64,000 bases of DNA, taken from Doryteuthis pealeii. Lineage: Eukaryota > Mollusca > Cephalopoda > Myopsida > Loliginidae. The position numbers were made by a program, and so were the translations under genes. Below, piece after piece: positions 1 through 10,513 of the stretch (position 1 is the first letter of the stretch; each line of letters opens with the position of its first letter). Under the pieces are notes generated by a model. That model was not told where the DNA came from. It did not search any database and saw nothing but the letters and a program-made list of their open reading frames with translations. The stretch covers positions 70,228,461 to 70,292,460 of the forward strand of contig CM042150.1 of NCBI GenBank assembly GCA_023376005.1, written 5' to 3'.

Positions 1-304
1 AGACTGTTTCTAGAACTACTCCTATTTACATGTGTCCCACTTTCACACGATATGGCACAAGGCCGTTTTATGTGGGCACCACCCACAAGCCGAGACTCAT
101 GGGGTGGTAGGTAGAAAAATTGTGTCGATCCGAGCCCAGCCCCTTTAAGTGCAATGAGGTAGGCATCTGGGATCGACGCTATTAATTTAGCAGTTCAGTG
201 GACCCCCGTCCCGAAGGACGGGTGTTTCTGGTACTACTCGACTGAGTAGCTTTACTCTGTTACATATGTACCCTTTGGGTAAGTCCATGTTCGTGTCATA
301 GGTG
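1..304. other. unassigned sequence at left edge
   Basis: This stretch has a more balanced base composition than the rest of the window and no coding signal that I recognise. It holds short inverted repeats, such as CACCACCC against GGGGTGGT and CCGTCC against GGACGG. A similar CCGAAGGACGG hairpin recurs near 21,097. It may be the tail of a repeat that starts left of the window. Confidence 0.3.
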
Positions 305-352
305 AGTCACCTACAACAATATATATATATAAAGAATATGTATAACTTCACC

Positions 353-395
353 ACACACACAGAAACGCACACACACACACACATACACACACACA

Positions 396-446
<51 letters not shown>

Positions 447-452
447 TATTGT
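353..452. repeat. (CA)n-(TA)n compound microsatellite
   Basis: A run of CA dinucleotides is followed directly by about 25 TA units. It lies next to the tRNA-derived SINE. Confidence 0.95.
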
Positions 453-529
453 GATAGGTGAATGGTCGTCTAAATTACGCAAACATAAAGATAATAGATC
501 TTTCATTTTATGGGATATATTTAGCGCAA

Positions 530-790
530 AATTACATAGCTCAGTCGGTAGAGCGTCTGGCTAGGAATCACGAGGTTCCTGGTTCAATACCAGCCTTCGC
601 CAACTCAGCATATGAATAGCACAGCAATCTCTGTGGTAAAGTGAGCAGCTGGTGGTAGGTGTGGCGCTCCGTCTCATACGCTGAGATAATATCCTTGTTC
701 TAGCGCTAGTGAAAAGGGGATAGACTCCCTTGTTGTGTGGATCATACCGACATTAGGTGGCCCCGACGACTTTACTTAACTTACATAAAA
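530..790 (+). mobile_element. tRNA-derived SINE
   Basis: Positions 530-602 look like a tRNA gene. TAGCTCAGTCGGTAGAGCG is an A-box/D-arm, GGTTCAATACC is a B-box/T-arm, and about 45 bases separate them, as in a tRNA. The following 190 bases are tRNA-unrelated. They end in a segment (about 700-775) that is repeated at 41,355-41,428, including GGGGATAGACTCCC and CCCCGACGACTTT. A tRNA-like head joined to a shared 3' tail is the structure of a SINE transcribed by RNA polymerase III and moved by a LINE. No CCA end or clean acceptor stem is visible, so it is not called a working tRNA. Confidence 0.75.
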
Positions 791-817
791 ATATCTTGAA
801 GTACTATAGATTCAATT

Positions 818-1720
818 CATTCAAAGAAATTGTCATAGTCTTCAAGCACGTGCTTCGGACAACCTCGAAATCTCCTGCAAGACTTTCCGACGGTCTCCTT
901 GTTTAAAAATACTGTCATCCTTGCCTTCACTTATTCTGAAGAGTTAGGTGGCCATATGTTTGGGGTGATGTGGCTACAGAAATTTTCTGACAGCCAACAC
1001 CAGAGTCCTGTTACCAGATGTAGGTTATTCTAGCGGCCATCCTCTCAATAAATGCAGCACAAACCCCTAATAGTACTTGATATAGGCATCCGTATTGAAC
1101 TGTGGTAAGAGAGCATAACATAATCATTGCTAGTGACAAGCTCAAACACTATGATGTGGACTGGGTGTTTGCTCTTTATTACTATTGGTACGTCAAATAG
1201 TGGGGATAGAGCAATCCAACAGTGGTTCTATGAGTTCACCATCTGATCCTAGCAGATTTTTTTTCGTCTGAGAAAAAACAAAGCATGTTCAGTTGAAGGA
1301 AATGTTTGAGTTTGTTGAGAAGCTTTGTAGTGTGGGCTTTCCTCTTGTTTTTCATGGTCTGTGATAAAAATTGACACTTTTTAATCTTGTATGAGAAATA
1401 CCGAATACCTTCATGCACTACCAGCCTGATAAGAAATTCAGATACTCCAATGTTGCTAGCTACGGATCTGATTAACTTGCTGGAATAATTGTCAGTAATG
1501 ATCAGAATCTCAGCAACAAATCCAGGAAATCTTTCTCATCAGCAGGATCGGAGTTAGGCATCCGAGCTGATGTACATTCGTAATCACCACTGAACTCATC
1601 TAATTCTTTTAAAATTCTCTGCACTGTCCTAAGATTGATACTGAAACACACGATAATCTTCCTATTGACGTTTACGGTGTGAATTCCAAGCGGTACAGCA
1701 TACCATTTATAAATTTTCTG
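818..1720 (-). pseudogene. Tc1/mariner transposase, badly decayed
   Basis: On the minus strand, scattered blocks resemble Tc1/mariner transposase in order. A helix-turn-helix-like stretch lies near 1,500-1,650. A block with VVHEGIRY and FFSDEKK (the first catalytic Asp context) lies at 1,240-1,430. NIWPPN lies near 945-965, and a C-terminal block with NKETVGKSCRRFRG ends in a FFE-stop at about 818. The blocks sit in different frames and are split by stops, so the gene is dead. The C-terminal pattern is close to that of the copy at 39.3-40.3 kb, which suggests the same family. Terminal inverted repeats were not found. Confidence 0.7.
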
Positions 1721-1806
1721 GTCATTGCGTCATGATGCTACATTCTTCACACAGTGCACAACTGACTCAGTTTGTTGCACAATAGACAAAACTGAGACAA
1801 ATAATA

Positions 1807-1908
1807 TGTGTGTGTAGGTGTCTCTGTGTTTGTGTCTGTGTGTATGTGCGTGTGTGTATGTGCGTGTGTGTTTGTATGTACGTGCGTATATGTGTGTGTA
1901 TGTGCGTA
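1807..1908. repeat. (TG)n-rich microsatellite
   Basis: Imperfect TG/TATG/TGCG repeats, read on the other strand as CA-rich DNA. The apparent open frame across it is low-complexity Thr/His and not a gene. Confidence 0.9.
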
Positions 1909-2132
1909 ATATTATCATGAACATTTAGCTGTATATTTATTTCAGTTAGTTTTTACAACTGTTGGGTTAGTAAAACGAGGTCTGAGTTATCTTCCCTTGA
2001 TGTGTCTCATTTGCCGAGAGGTGGCGTTAGTATCTGACCACAGGAGGGAACTACGATTCCCTGGCCTCTTTTTCACGCAGGCCGGCAACGTGTGAAGATG
2101 GTCTTGGCAGCTTCTATCCCTAAACCTTAGGT

Positions 2133-2166
2133 TAGGGGGTTTTACCCCCTACCTATCAGCTGCTAG
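2133..2166 (+). mobile_element. Helitron-like 3' terminus, family 1
   Basis: A hairpin (TAGGGGG, five-base loop, CCCCCTA) is followed by 11 bases, then CTAG and a T. A GC-containing hairpin 10-12 bases upstream of CTRR, inserted before T, is the classical 3' end of a Helitron, a rolling-circle DNA transposon. I could not find the TC start, so only the terminus is called. The DNA at about 1,960-2,130 is probably part of it. Confidence 0.5.
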
Positions 2167-2689
2167 TAAGTGACATTCTCTATGACGTGAGTCGTATGCA
2201 TATTTCCTTTTATAGAATGTATATGTATTCTTTGTGTATATCTTTCTCTAAATTTATCTCCGTCACTTGCGGAATAAATATTGTTATCTTTTGCATCTTT
2301 GTCGGAATGGTTTCTATGTATACTCATAGTTGGGAGGTTACTTTAAGCCTTCCAACGTTAATATAACATCTACCTCCTTACATGTTATACAACTATTGTA
2401 ATTCTGACAATTATTAAGGCATCATTATAAGCTGTACTTTAAAGCTGTTTCATCTGTACAAATAATTTTTAAAAATAGAAGCGAAACATTATCTGACCGT
2501 TCTGCCCAAAATAGTTTTAATATTTTAAATTTTATTTGAAATAAAACCCAGAATTAGAAAACCATGGGTTGTCAATTCTGATTCTTTATGTTGTAGTGGA
2601 TAGTCGACTACAGCCCTACAGAAGAGCTAAGATAACATATTTAGAGTCTATCATTAGCTTTAAAATATGCAGTAACTACTTTGTTTGGT

Positions 2690-2900
2690 TTGGGTTAGCT
2701 TTTGGACTTTATGGCATGTCAACTCATGTTGAGTAATTTTATGCCGAAGATGGGTACTCAATTTTTTTAAAACTCAATTTTTTACACACATTTTTCTAAA
2801 CTAAATTTGTTCCAGAAACCTAATCTCATATTCAATTACATATAGCCTCTGGCATAAAAGACTTAATGTGGTTTCTTTTTTTATGTTTAGTTTAATATTA
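2690..2900 (+). repeat. interspersed repeat, GGCATGTCAAC family, copy 1
   Basis: The copy contains TGGCATGTCAACTC and TTTTATGCCGAAGATGGGTA. Related copies lie at 3,340-3,600 (opposite strand), 33,890-33,980 and 50,030-50,270. Shared blocks are GGCATGTCAAC, TTTTATGCCGAA and a T-rich run. No coding capacity is seen. The class is unknown. Confidence 0.7.
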
Positions 2901-2929
2901 TACACCAACGTGTAGAAAAGACGATTGTG

Positions 2930-3335
2930 TTGTATTAGCCATCAAATTGAAAAGAGCCTACTTACCGAGACTCACCCTTTCGGCTGGGACAGAGAAAATG
3001 CACTGACTGCACCTTAACAGAGGGGTAAAATTCCCCAATAGGATTACCTGTTGACTGTAGGTGGCGACGCGTGATGCTTAAGGACGGAAACTTGGTGACT
3101 GAGCTGTCCATAATATGCAACACTCCACTTTGGCCCTTAGGCTGGACGGGTGGTCGGAGAGGTCCCTCCGATTAATCGGCTGGTCATGTCAAGTCCTAGC
3201 ACCTACATGATTGTCTCAACCCTATTTTCCTTATGGCAAACCCCAATCTTTTTATCATATATGTGTTAGGAGGCTGTGGCTGAGTGTCTTAATGTCTTGG
3301 GTGTGACGTTAAACTGCATCTAATAATGAAGTTTA
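2930..3335. other. unassigned sequence between two inverted repeat copies
   Basis: Balanced-composition DNA with several short hairpins, for example GGGGTAAAATTCCCC near 3,024 and a CCTCCGATTAATCGG stretch near 3,165. No protein similarity was recognised. It lies between oppositely oriented copies of the GGCATGTCAAC repeat, so it may be the middle of a composite element. Confidence 0.3.
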
Positions 3336-3339
3336 AATT

Positions 3340-3600
3340 CTGGAGCTCTAGGGAATGTGGACTATCCCTTCATCACCATTATTCCCAGGTCCACTCTGAT
3401 CTGGACTGGTAGTACCTGTTAGGGTCCCATATGGGTTAAATAGAAAAATGAATTTAAAAAATTGTTTTAGAAACTTCAAGTTTCTATTTAAAAAATTGAA
3501 TACTCCCTCAAGAATGAATAAAACAAAACGTCTTCGGCATAAAATAACCAAACAAAAGTTGGCATGCCGTAAAATCAAACCAGCCAACCAACTTACCTAA
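3340..3600 (-). repeat. interspersed repeat, GGCATGTCAAC family, copy 2
   Basis: The reverse complement matches the 50,030-50,270 copy over most of its length. Shared blocks are a Gly-rich-looking GGTTGG start, GGCATG(C/T)CAAC, TTTTATGCCGAA, CCCAGGTC and TACTGTTAGGGT-like sequence. The open frame across it (3,348-3,587) is not a gene. Confidence 0.7.
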
Positions 3601-3867
3601 ACTCAAATATTGAACATTGCTGACAAAGGAAAGTATGCAACGATCTTTAACACACGACGACGCCTAGGATTTAAGTTTAAGTTTACTTTATTCTAGCACT
3701 AGGGGACGTATTCAGTACAATTAACAAGTTTGCACATCGCGACCCCAATAAGATGCGATGAAGAAAAGAACTTCGATATTTACTACGCATATTTCAATTT
3801 CGGTAGAAGTTTACAAATGAGAAGGACTAAGTGAAAATTGTATTCGTTACAGTATTAATGATATACG

Positions 3868-4322
3868 ACCATAATATTAATACTCTTGTTTCTAATAAAA
3901 ATACGACCGTTATTATCTTGTAACACCCTCTGGTCAAAAATGAAACCGTCTAAATGGTCCGAATTGAAATGCAAAAATGTAAATTCTGATTATCTGGTCT
4001 TGCATATCCACCGAAGTATCTCTTATGAGTGTCGACCCCGCAGCTAAATAATCGACCATTCCGTTTTCATTATAAAGAAAGAAAGGAAAGAAAAGAAAGA
4101 GTGTAGGGGAAAGATAGAGAAGGATGAGCGCATGGAAGTGATAACGCTAATCTCTTTCAATCGAACGTAATGAAAAGGAGGAAAGAAAGAAAGAAAAAGA
4201 GTGAGAGAGAGTTAAATCAAGATTATTATAATTTTACATATTGAACTATTCGCAATAGCTCTTAAATAAACATATCAAACGTTGTAATAATCATATTGTG
4301 GTATATCCACAGGTACTGCTAG
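3868..4322 (+). mobile_element. non-autonomous Helitron-like element, family 2
   Basis: One of at least seven related copies in the window. Shared order: TAATACTCTTG near the start, GACCGTTATTATCTTG, GATGAAATGCAAAAATGTAAAT-like, TCTTATGAGTGTCG, CTAAATAATCGACCATTCCG, a (GAAA)n/(GA)n run, GATAACGCTAATC, TTAAATCAAGATTATTATA, then TTGTGGTATATCCACAGGTACTGCTAG and T. The last block is a CTGTGG/CCACAG hairpin followed by CTAG, a Helitron-type 3' end. There is no coding capacity, so it must have been moved by proteins made elsewhere. Confidence 0.65.
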
Positions 4323-6058
4323 TATTAACTATTGCCCCTAATCGAGATGTCCTACATACTGTATTCGTAAATACGCTTGAAGTAATTCCACTGCAATATA
4401 AAGTAGAGAGTGATACTAGTTCAGAGCAGACCACTTTATCGTCGACCCACTGAAAACAACATTTTTTCTCGTCAGTGTTCTCCCAACATGACTGGTTTTA
4501 TAACAGGTGCACGTCATAAAAATCTATATCTGATTAACAAAATATGATAGGAGTGGTTCTTTTGCTATGAAACAGCAGAATTTTTCTGTATTGGATTAGG
4601 AAGATAGAATCAGCGAAAAAAAAGCATTGGGTTCAAATGATCAACAATAAAAGAAGAAAAACTACCGTAGACAGTATTCTATAGCATTTAAAAGAGAAGG
4701 AAAGGGCATTTTCTTTTGTTTGTGATTACAATCAAGTATTAACATTTATAAAAAAAAAAAGGTTTTAATTACAACTTTAGTGTAATAGATATTTTCTTGG
4801 TAATGTTTCAGCAAAAATGTTTAGAATTCAACTTCTGAATTCAACTAAATTTGAGAGAATCAAATTAAATTGTATATTTTTCTATCTGCTTTCCAAAAGG
4901 ATACAGATGAAACACTCTTTTTACCTTATGTTTTATCTCATATTTCTTATATTATTAGTATTAAAATGTCTCGATTTTTGTAAGTGCGATGATGTGCACG
5001 TTCCTCTTAGTTGTATCCCTTTAATTATAATGCACAATCTGAAAATTAATTTTCAATTTAGGCTTATCTATATATACAGAAATAATTCATTATGACTAGC
5101 AAGAATGTGTGCCGTCCGGGCGTAAGTATTTAAGTTTTGGTGTATTGAAATATATTAAATTAGAAAGTCTAACGAAATGAAATAGTAACGCATATGAAAG
5201 GATTACACTTTTAATTCTATTTTAATTGGTTTCGATATAAAATCATTCATAGGATTGATTTTGATACATTGGAAAATAAAACAATAATAATACAGATCAA
5301 TAATACCACATAATTATGATGATAACAGCCGTACTATTAAGAAACCTGAGTATTAATATATAGATATGAGCAGGCTAACAGATAGCTAATCAGGTTTTGA
5401 TTAACCACTTGAGGTCGAGATATATTTTTGTGTCGTGATATCAGAAAAATAGTTATGAATTTTCTCTAGGGCAATTATCACCTTCATCATCATCATCATC
5501 ATCATCTATGTATTGTCTTGGACTACAAGAGTAAGAAAAGGTAAACAAATTTCTCACGAAATATTTTGTAAGACGCTTCGAGACAATCGTTGCTTTGTTA
5601 TCATCATCATCATTTGTGAACAATATTTCAGTAAAATCGTAAATAGGTAGAAATTATCATTCTCCTTCATGCTTTGATGCTGATGTAAATAAACACTGAA
5701 ATATTATCAAAAACTCGTTTATTCTTCAAATATGCATTATGACCGAGCATGTTTCGAAGTTACCTCAATTCTTAAATATCCAGTAAATGATATTAGTTTT
5801 GTTGTAGCAGGGGCAGAATGACTGAACGAGTGAAAGATTTCTGAACGAAAAGCCGAAATGAATAATACCGACTGCTGTTAACAAATAGTTGATGTCATTG
5901 GAGACAGGTCGACCTCTGCATAAATCGGAACACATCTCGCTTACCCCTGACAACAGTGACATATTATCTCACCCCCAGGATACACAGCAGTAATGTTTCA
6001 TTTGTTTCATTCGAAAAGAATCTGAAACACTGTGTGATTCAGAGAAGAAATCTGAAGC

Positions 6059-6060
<2 letters not shown>
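4323..6060. other. AT-rich DNA without a recognised gene
   Basis: No gene is recognised. Three things are visible: a CATCAT microsatellite at about 5,483-5,507, a copy of a short interspersed repeat at 5,100-5,175, and AT-rich filler. The 92-residue open frame at 4,817-5,095 is hydrophobic low-complexity translation of AT-rich DNA and is not supported as a gene. Confidence 0.5.
5100..5175 (-). repeat. short interspersed repeat, ACTTTCTAATT family, copy 1
   Basis: The reverse complement holds ACTTTCTAATTTAATATAT, then AAAACTTAAATACTT and a CG-containing block. Matching copies lie at 7,875-7,990 and 59,918-60,030 (plus strand), where the block reads AGGGCGCAT. No coding signal is seen. Confidence 0.55.
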
Positions 6061-6061
<1 letters not shown>

Positions 6062-6130
<69 letters not shown>

Positions 6131-6228
6131 GCAGACAGACAGGCAGGCAGGCAGAGACAGGGACAAAGAGACAGAGAGACAGACAGAGAAAAACAGGCAG
6201 ACACACAGACACACTGACAGAGAAAGAA

Positions 6229-6272
<44 letters not shown>

Positions 6273-6305
6273 AGACAGACAGAGAGGGGAGAGACAAAGA
6301 GAGAT
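6062..6305. repeat. (TA)n-(GA)n-(GACA)n compound microsatellite
   Basis: TA units, then GA units, imperfect GACA/GGCA repeats, and a second GA run. Long open frames on both strands here are artefacts of simple repeats. Confidence 0.95.
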
Positions 6306-6924
6306 GAGGGTAGAATGGGCATCAAATTATGATGTTGATTTAAAGGGCACGTGACATAAATGGAGATTTACAATATTTGAATTGTAATTCCAGATTTCGG
6401 ATTCCACTAATCGTAAATGGCAAAGCAGACCGCATCTGACAGGAAAGGCTAAGAAAAGAATAAACGCCCCCTCCCTTTTAGGCAACGAAATAGACATTTG
6501 CTCCATAATTGCAATGATGGTGGGTACTTTGCTTCCACCAACAGCAGTTGAAATCATTCATAGTAACCATCTCTGACTTTATGAGAACAATACAAGAAGA
6601 GTCGAGACTTCTAGGTTTTGTGGGGTTGCTGAGAAATATACTGAACTTTTGACGAGAATTGCCATCATTCAAATTTCCAGCAATAACAGTTAAACATCTA
6701 GTTTGAATATTTTTAAGTATATTTATGAGAGGAGGTTTAATATGAATAATTATGATATTTCGGACTGGTGTCCTCATCTTTATTGTATATTAACACAATG
6801 TTCAGGCCACTGTAACCTCGGGCTCGGTTTTAGTAAGTGTAGTATTCATTATTTTAATTACCTTAAAATAAGCTATCTTTCTTCTTTTTTTTTCTTTCTT
6901 TCTTATATTTTTCTGTGTCCTTTT

Positions 6925-7127
6925 CTGTATTTTTTATTTATTATTTTAATTACCTTAAAATAAGTCATTTTCAGGTGATAAAATTTGAATTCAATCGCAA
7001 TTTCGGGACTCAATCACTCAATTGAGCAGTAACGATTGAGCTCCGAAACTGTGATTGAATTCATGGGTAATCGTCTAAAAATGACTTATTTTAAGGTAAT
7101 TAAAATAATAAATAAAAATACATATAA
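6925..7127. repeat. fold-back (long inverted repeat)
   Basis: Two arms of roughly 95 bases face each other around 7,023-7,031. Both contain TTATTTTAATTACCTTAAAA, AAGTCATTTT, GAATTCAATC and TTTCGG, with scattered mismatches. A further partial copy of the outer arm (ATTATTTTAATTACCTTAAA) lies just upstream at 6,849-6,868. It looks like a MITE or fold-back transposon without coding capacity. Confidence 0.8.
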
Positions 7128-7139
7128 GAACACAAAAAA

Positions 7140-7174
7140 TATGATAAGAAAGAAAGAAAGAAAGAAAAAAAAGA

Positions 7175-7208
<34 letters not shown>

Positions 7209-7370
7209 TTGGAGAAAGCGCGGAAGTGATAACGCTAATCGTTTCAATCATTCATATTCAAAAGATGAAAAGAAGGAAAAAAGATTGAGAGAGAGTTAAA
7301 TCAACATTATTATACTTTTTACATACTGAATTATTTTTTCAATAGATCTTAAGTAAACGTAATAATTAGG
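7140..7370 (+). mobile_element. Helitron-like element, family 2, 3' fragment
   Basis: This matches the second half of the 3,868-4,322 copy: a (GAAA)n/(GA)n run, GATAACGCTAATC, TTAAATCAACATTATTATA, ACTGAATTATT and AATAGATCTTAAGTAAAC. It ends at CTCGCTAGT without the CTGTGG hairpin, so the terminus is lost or rearranged. The 5' half is replaced by the adjacent fold-back. Confidence 0.6.
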
Positions 7371-8243
7371 TCTCGCTAGTCTCCGCTAGTTTCGACAATT
7401 TGAATGATTAAAAGATGACGATCAGTGCAAACAACACCCCACAAAAATAGAGAATGTTAAGTATATTGTTCTAATAAAAGAAACCTCACTATGATTTGCC
7501 CTCTTTTTTTAGGTTAATGTTACATACAAATAATGAATGTCTTATTATAATAGAGATTATATGGCTGGCTGTTTGTAACAAAAACTACGCCACCACCAAC
7601 ATCACAATTCCTTCGGTTATTTACGTTATATTCTCAATGCTTATTGAATAATCTTTATTCAATCTTATTTATTAACAATGTCTACCTAAGATAGAATTGC
7701 CTCGCCAATGCCTCAAAATAAAATGTTTAATAAATAATTATTTGGTGCTATTGATTTATAATATTATTGTTTTATTCTCAAATGTGTGAAAAGCAATCTT
7801 ATGTATAATTCTATATTGAAATCAATTAGAATAAAGTAATTTAATCTTTTTTGTGTTAATATTTTATTGCATTTGTCTTTCTAATTCAATATAATATTTA
7901 ATTATATTAAAACTTAAATACTTGTGCCAGGAGGGCGCATATTTGTGCAAGTATTACTCATATAGAGAGACATAAAAGAAAAGATTGAGTGAAAGTCAGA
8001 TTCTATCCACGAAGAAGGGAATGATGGGTGATTCTTAGTTTAAATACTGAACTGCAATGACGTCTTTTATTTGTGGTGCACATAATTTATGTCAACCGTC
8101 GTGTTTATGATCGATTATATAGGGTCCATAAACCATGGCCCTGTTTATATTAAATCAACCACTGAAGAGAGAGAAAAAGAGGGAGATTACCATTTTTGAA
8201 TACAACCTATTTTATTTCTTACTACTTTAGTAAGAAATAGAAC

Positions 8244-8245
<2 letters not shown>
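7371..8245. other. AT-rich DNA with a short interspersed repeat
   Basis: No gene is seen. Positions 7,875-7,990 carry copy 2 of the CTTTCTAATTCAATATA repeat, with GAGGGCGCAT and AAAGAAAAGATT. The rest is AT-rich and unassigned. Confidence 0.45.

Positions 8246-8311
<66 letters not shown>
8246..8311. repeat. (TA)n microsatellite
   Basis: About 33 uninterrupted TA units. It lies 61 bases to the 3' side of the minus-strand hammerhead motif at 8,373-8,421. The same arrangement recurs elsewhere in the window. Confidence 0.97.
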
Positions 8312-8315
<4 letters not shown>

Positions 8316-8372
8316 AGAAAATATTTAAAAAATATAACAAATACTGGATGTTATGATCAGGAAACAATTTTT

Positions 8373-8421
8373 AGTGTCAATACTTAAGTATTTCGGTATA
8401 TTGTACCATCTTCAGGACACT
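8373..8421 (-). ncRNA. hammerhead ribozyme motif (type I), copy 1
   Basis: On the minus strand all hammerhead parts occur in order. Stem I is AGTGTC paired with GACACT. The core is CTGAAGA (CUGANGA). Stem II is GGTA/TACC with a short loop, then GAA. A self-complementary helix III (ATACTTAAGTAT) supplies A15.1 and U16.1. T17 precedes stem I, giving a UH cleavage site. Hammerhead ribozymes cleave their own RNA backbone and are known from the terminal repeats of Penelope-like elements. A palindromic helix III with no loop fits the dimeric form described for such minimal ribozymes. This is the most intact copy in the window. Confidence 0.8.
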
Positions 8422-8756
8422 GTTAAGTAATGTTTATGTGAGGGACAAAATGAAAGATGTTAAGTGTATAGTGATTGTGTGAATATGATGCTATTAACCG
8501 TTAATTTTTATATGCGCGTTTGTTTACTAAAGCCAATGACGTGATCAATGCATGTGCAAAAATGGAAGGTGAAGATCATAAAATGACGCATGCATTAACG
8601 TGAATAGGCGGAGAACGAAAAGTTAACAAAGATATGACGTATTTCATATGGAATATTAATGTTAGAAAAATAAGAAGATTAAAACAATATATAAATACAT
8701 ATAATCGACATGGCATAAGTTGGAGAGGGGGATTATAACCTGATGTACCATGTCGG

Positions 8757-9817
8757 CTACACTATTTGCCCTAGCTATGAATATGCTAATAAAAGTTGCA
8801 TAGGGAGAATGTAGAGGCCCTATCACCAGATCTGGTCTAAGTCAACCTTCAATTCGAGCGTACATGGATGACATGACGATTACATCGACTATTACATCGA
8901 TTATTGGTGCAAGATGGCTGCTAAAGGGAATTGAAAAGATCATTACATGGGCCAGAATGAGTTTCAACACAACAAAATCACGGTCCCTAGTGTTAAAAAA
9001 AGGGAAATCATCGGAGGAGCGGTTTAAGCTTTCTGGAGAGTTCATCCCCACAATAAAGCAGAATCCCGTAAAATGTCTGGGAAAGCGTTTTGATAATTCT
9101 CTAAGGGACGCGGCGGCAATCACGGAAATAAGAGAAGGTCTGGAAAGATGGTTGAATAAGGTTGATAAATCAGGCCTACCGGGCCGTTTTAAAGCTTGGA
9201 TATATCAGCATGCTATTCTGCCAAAAGTATTATGGCCATTAACCATCTACGAATTTACTGCCTTTAACGTAGAGCAGCTGGAAAAGAAAATCAATTCCAG
9301 ATTGCGGAGATGGCTGGGTCTACCAAAATGTCTGAGTAGTGCGGCGCTATATGCAAATTCGAACGCATTGCAGCTCCCTTTTAAAAGCCTTGTAGAAGAA
9401 TATAAAGTCGCTAAAATTAGATCATCGTTACAATACAAGTTCTCCAGAGATCCCAAAGTTTGCGGTGCAAGCGTTGAAGTATGCACGGGAAGAAAGTGGA
9501 AAGCGTCTAAGGCTTTAAAAATAGCAGAAGAAAGACTACGGGAGAAGACGCTGGTAGGTGTCGTAGCAACTGGCCTAGCGGGATTGGGTTATTTCCCTTC
9601 CATCAGGGTGGATAAAGCTATTGGAAAAGAGAGACACCACCTTCTACAAGAGGAAATACGAAGAGGTGAAGAAGAGAAAAGGACAGAGAAAATGGTTGGG
9701 CTAAGACAACAGGGGGCATGGACTAGGTGGGAATCAATTGAAAAGCGCAGAATCACATGGTCCGAAGTGTGGAATAACAACGTTGCCATAAAAAATGTTA
9801 ATTCAATCAGTTTATGA
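8757..9817 (+). pseudogene. non-LTR retrotransposon reverse transcriptase, 5'-truncated
   Basis: Reading starts inside the reverse transcriptase domain at about 8,757. There is a stop at about 8,805, then IRAYMDDMTI carrying the YMDD catalytic motif at about 8,858-8,880, and an open frame to 9,817. Downstream blocks are the thumb-like CLGKRF (9,077), FKAWIYQHAILPKVLWPL (about 9,189-9,242) and RRWLGLPKCLSSAALY (about 9,305-9,352). Such RTs make cDNA at a nicked target. The following zinc knuckle and restriction-like endonuclease show that it belongs to the RLE-type LINEs (R2/Hero/CRE-like), not the APE-type. I cannot assign the clade. The 5' end is missing, as is usual for LINE copies. Confidence 0.8.
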
Positions 9818-10513
9818 CACTCTCCCTAGTCCTGCGAACCTCTGTTTGTGGAAAAAACGGAAAACCCCTTGTGTCAGTTATGCGGACAGACAGGCTCTCT
9901 AAAACATATTAAGTAGCTGCAAAACGGCGCTGGCAGACGGTCGTTATAGATGGCGCTACGATCAGATCCTCAAAATTATAGCCGATATAGCCATCTGCAC
10001 GACAGGAGAGAAATAGAGTTTGTCAGGGCAGGGGTAAAAGCTACACAAAAGGGAAAGCCCAATCCGAATGATTTGTCACGAGCAGTAGACTGTGAATTAA
10101 GGGCCGATTTGGGGACAAGGCTAATATTCCCGGTTCACGTCGTCCAAACAGCATTACGGCCAGATATCGTGATATTTTCAAACAAAATAAAGAAAATAAT
10201 AATGTGGGAGCTAACAGTTCCCTGGGAAGAGCATGCGGAAGAAGCACATGAAAGAAAAAAATTAAAATATGATGAATTGGTAGAGACGTGTAGAAACAAA
10301 GGTTGGAAGGTAAAATGTTTACCAATAGAAGTTGGCTCAAGGGGGTTTGTGGCAAAATCGTTGTGTAAAGCCTTGACTGACATTGGATTGAGCGGGGTTA
10401 AAAAAAAAAAAAGAAAAGCAATCCAAAACATAACAAAGTCAGCGGAGAGAACAGCAAATTGGCTATGGTTGAAAAGAGGTAGCCATTGGACCACCAAACA
10501 AAATACGAAATAA
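9818..10513 (+). pseudogene. zinc knuckle and restriction-like endonuclease of the same LINE
   Basis: After 9,817 the reading frame shifts. About 9,872-9,918 encode a CCHC-type knuckle (C-x2-C, H, then C after another frameshift). From about 9,950 to 10,513 a 187-codon frame holds a PD-(D/E)XK-like nuclease: RPDIVIF at about 10,156-10,177, ELTVPW at about 10,209-10,226, and a following KxKYDEL. These are the acidic and Lys residues expected in the R2-type endonuclease that nicks the target. At least two frameshifts separate it from the RT, so the copy is inactive. The K-rich C-terminus and the AT-rich tail after 10,513 would be the element's 3' end. Confidence 0.75.

Noticed and set aside
530..602. 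A functional tRNA gene
   Set aside because: A and B boxes are present, but the acceptor stem does not close and the sequence continues into a SINE body that recurs elsewhere.
5956..6354. 132-codon frame rich in RE and TGR repeats, with a 118-codon Ser/Leu frame opposite
   Set aside because: It is a translation of (TA)n, (GA)n and (GACA)n microsatellites on both strands. Such frames lack stops by composition.
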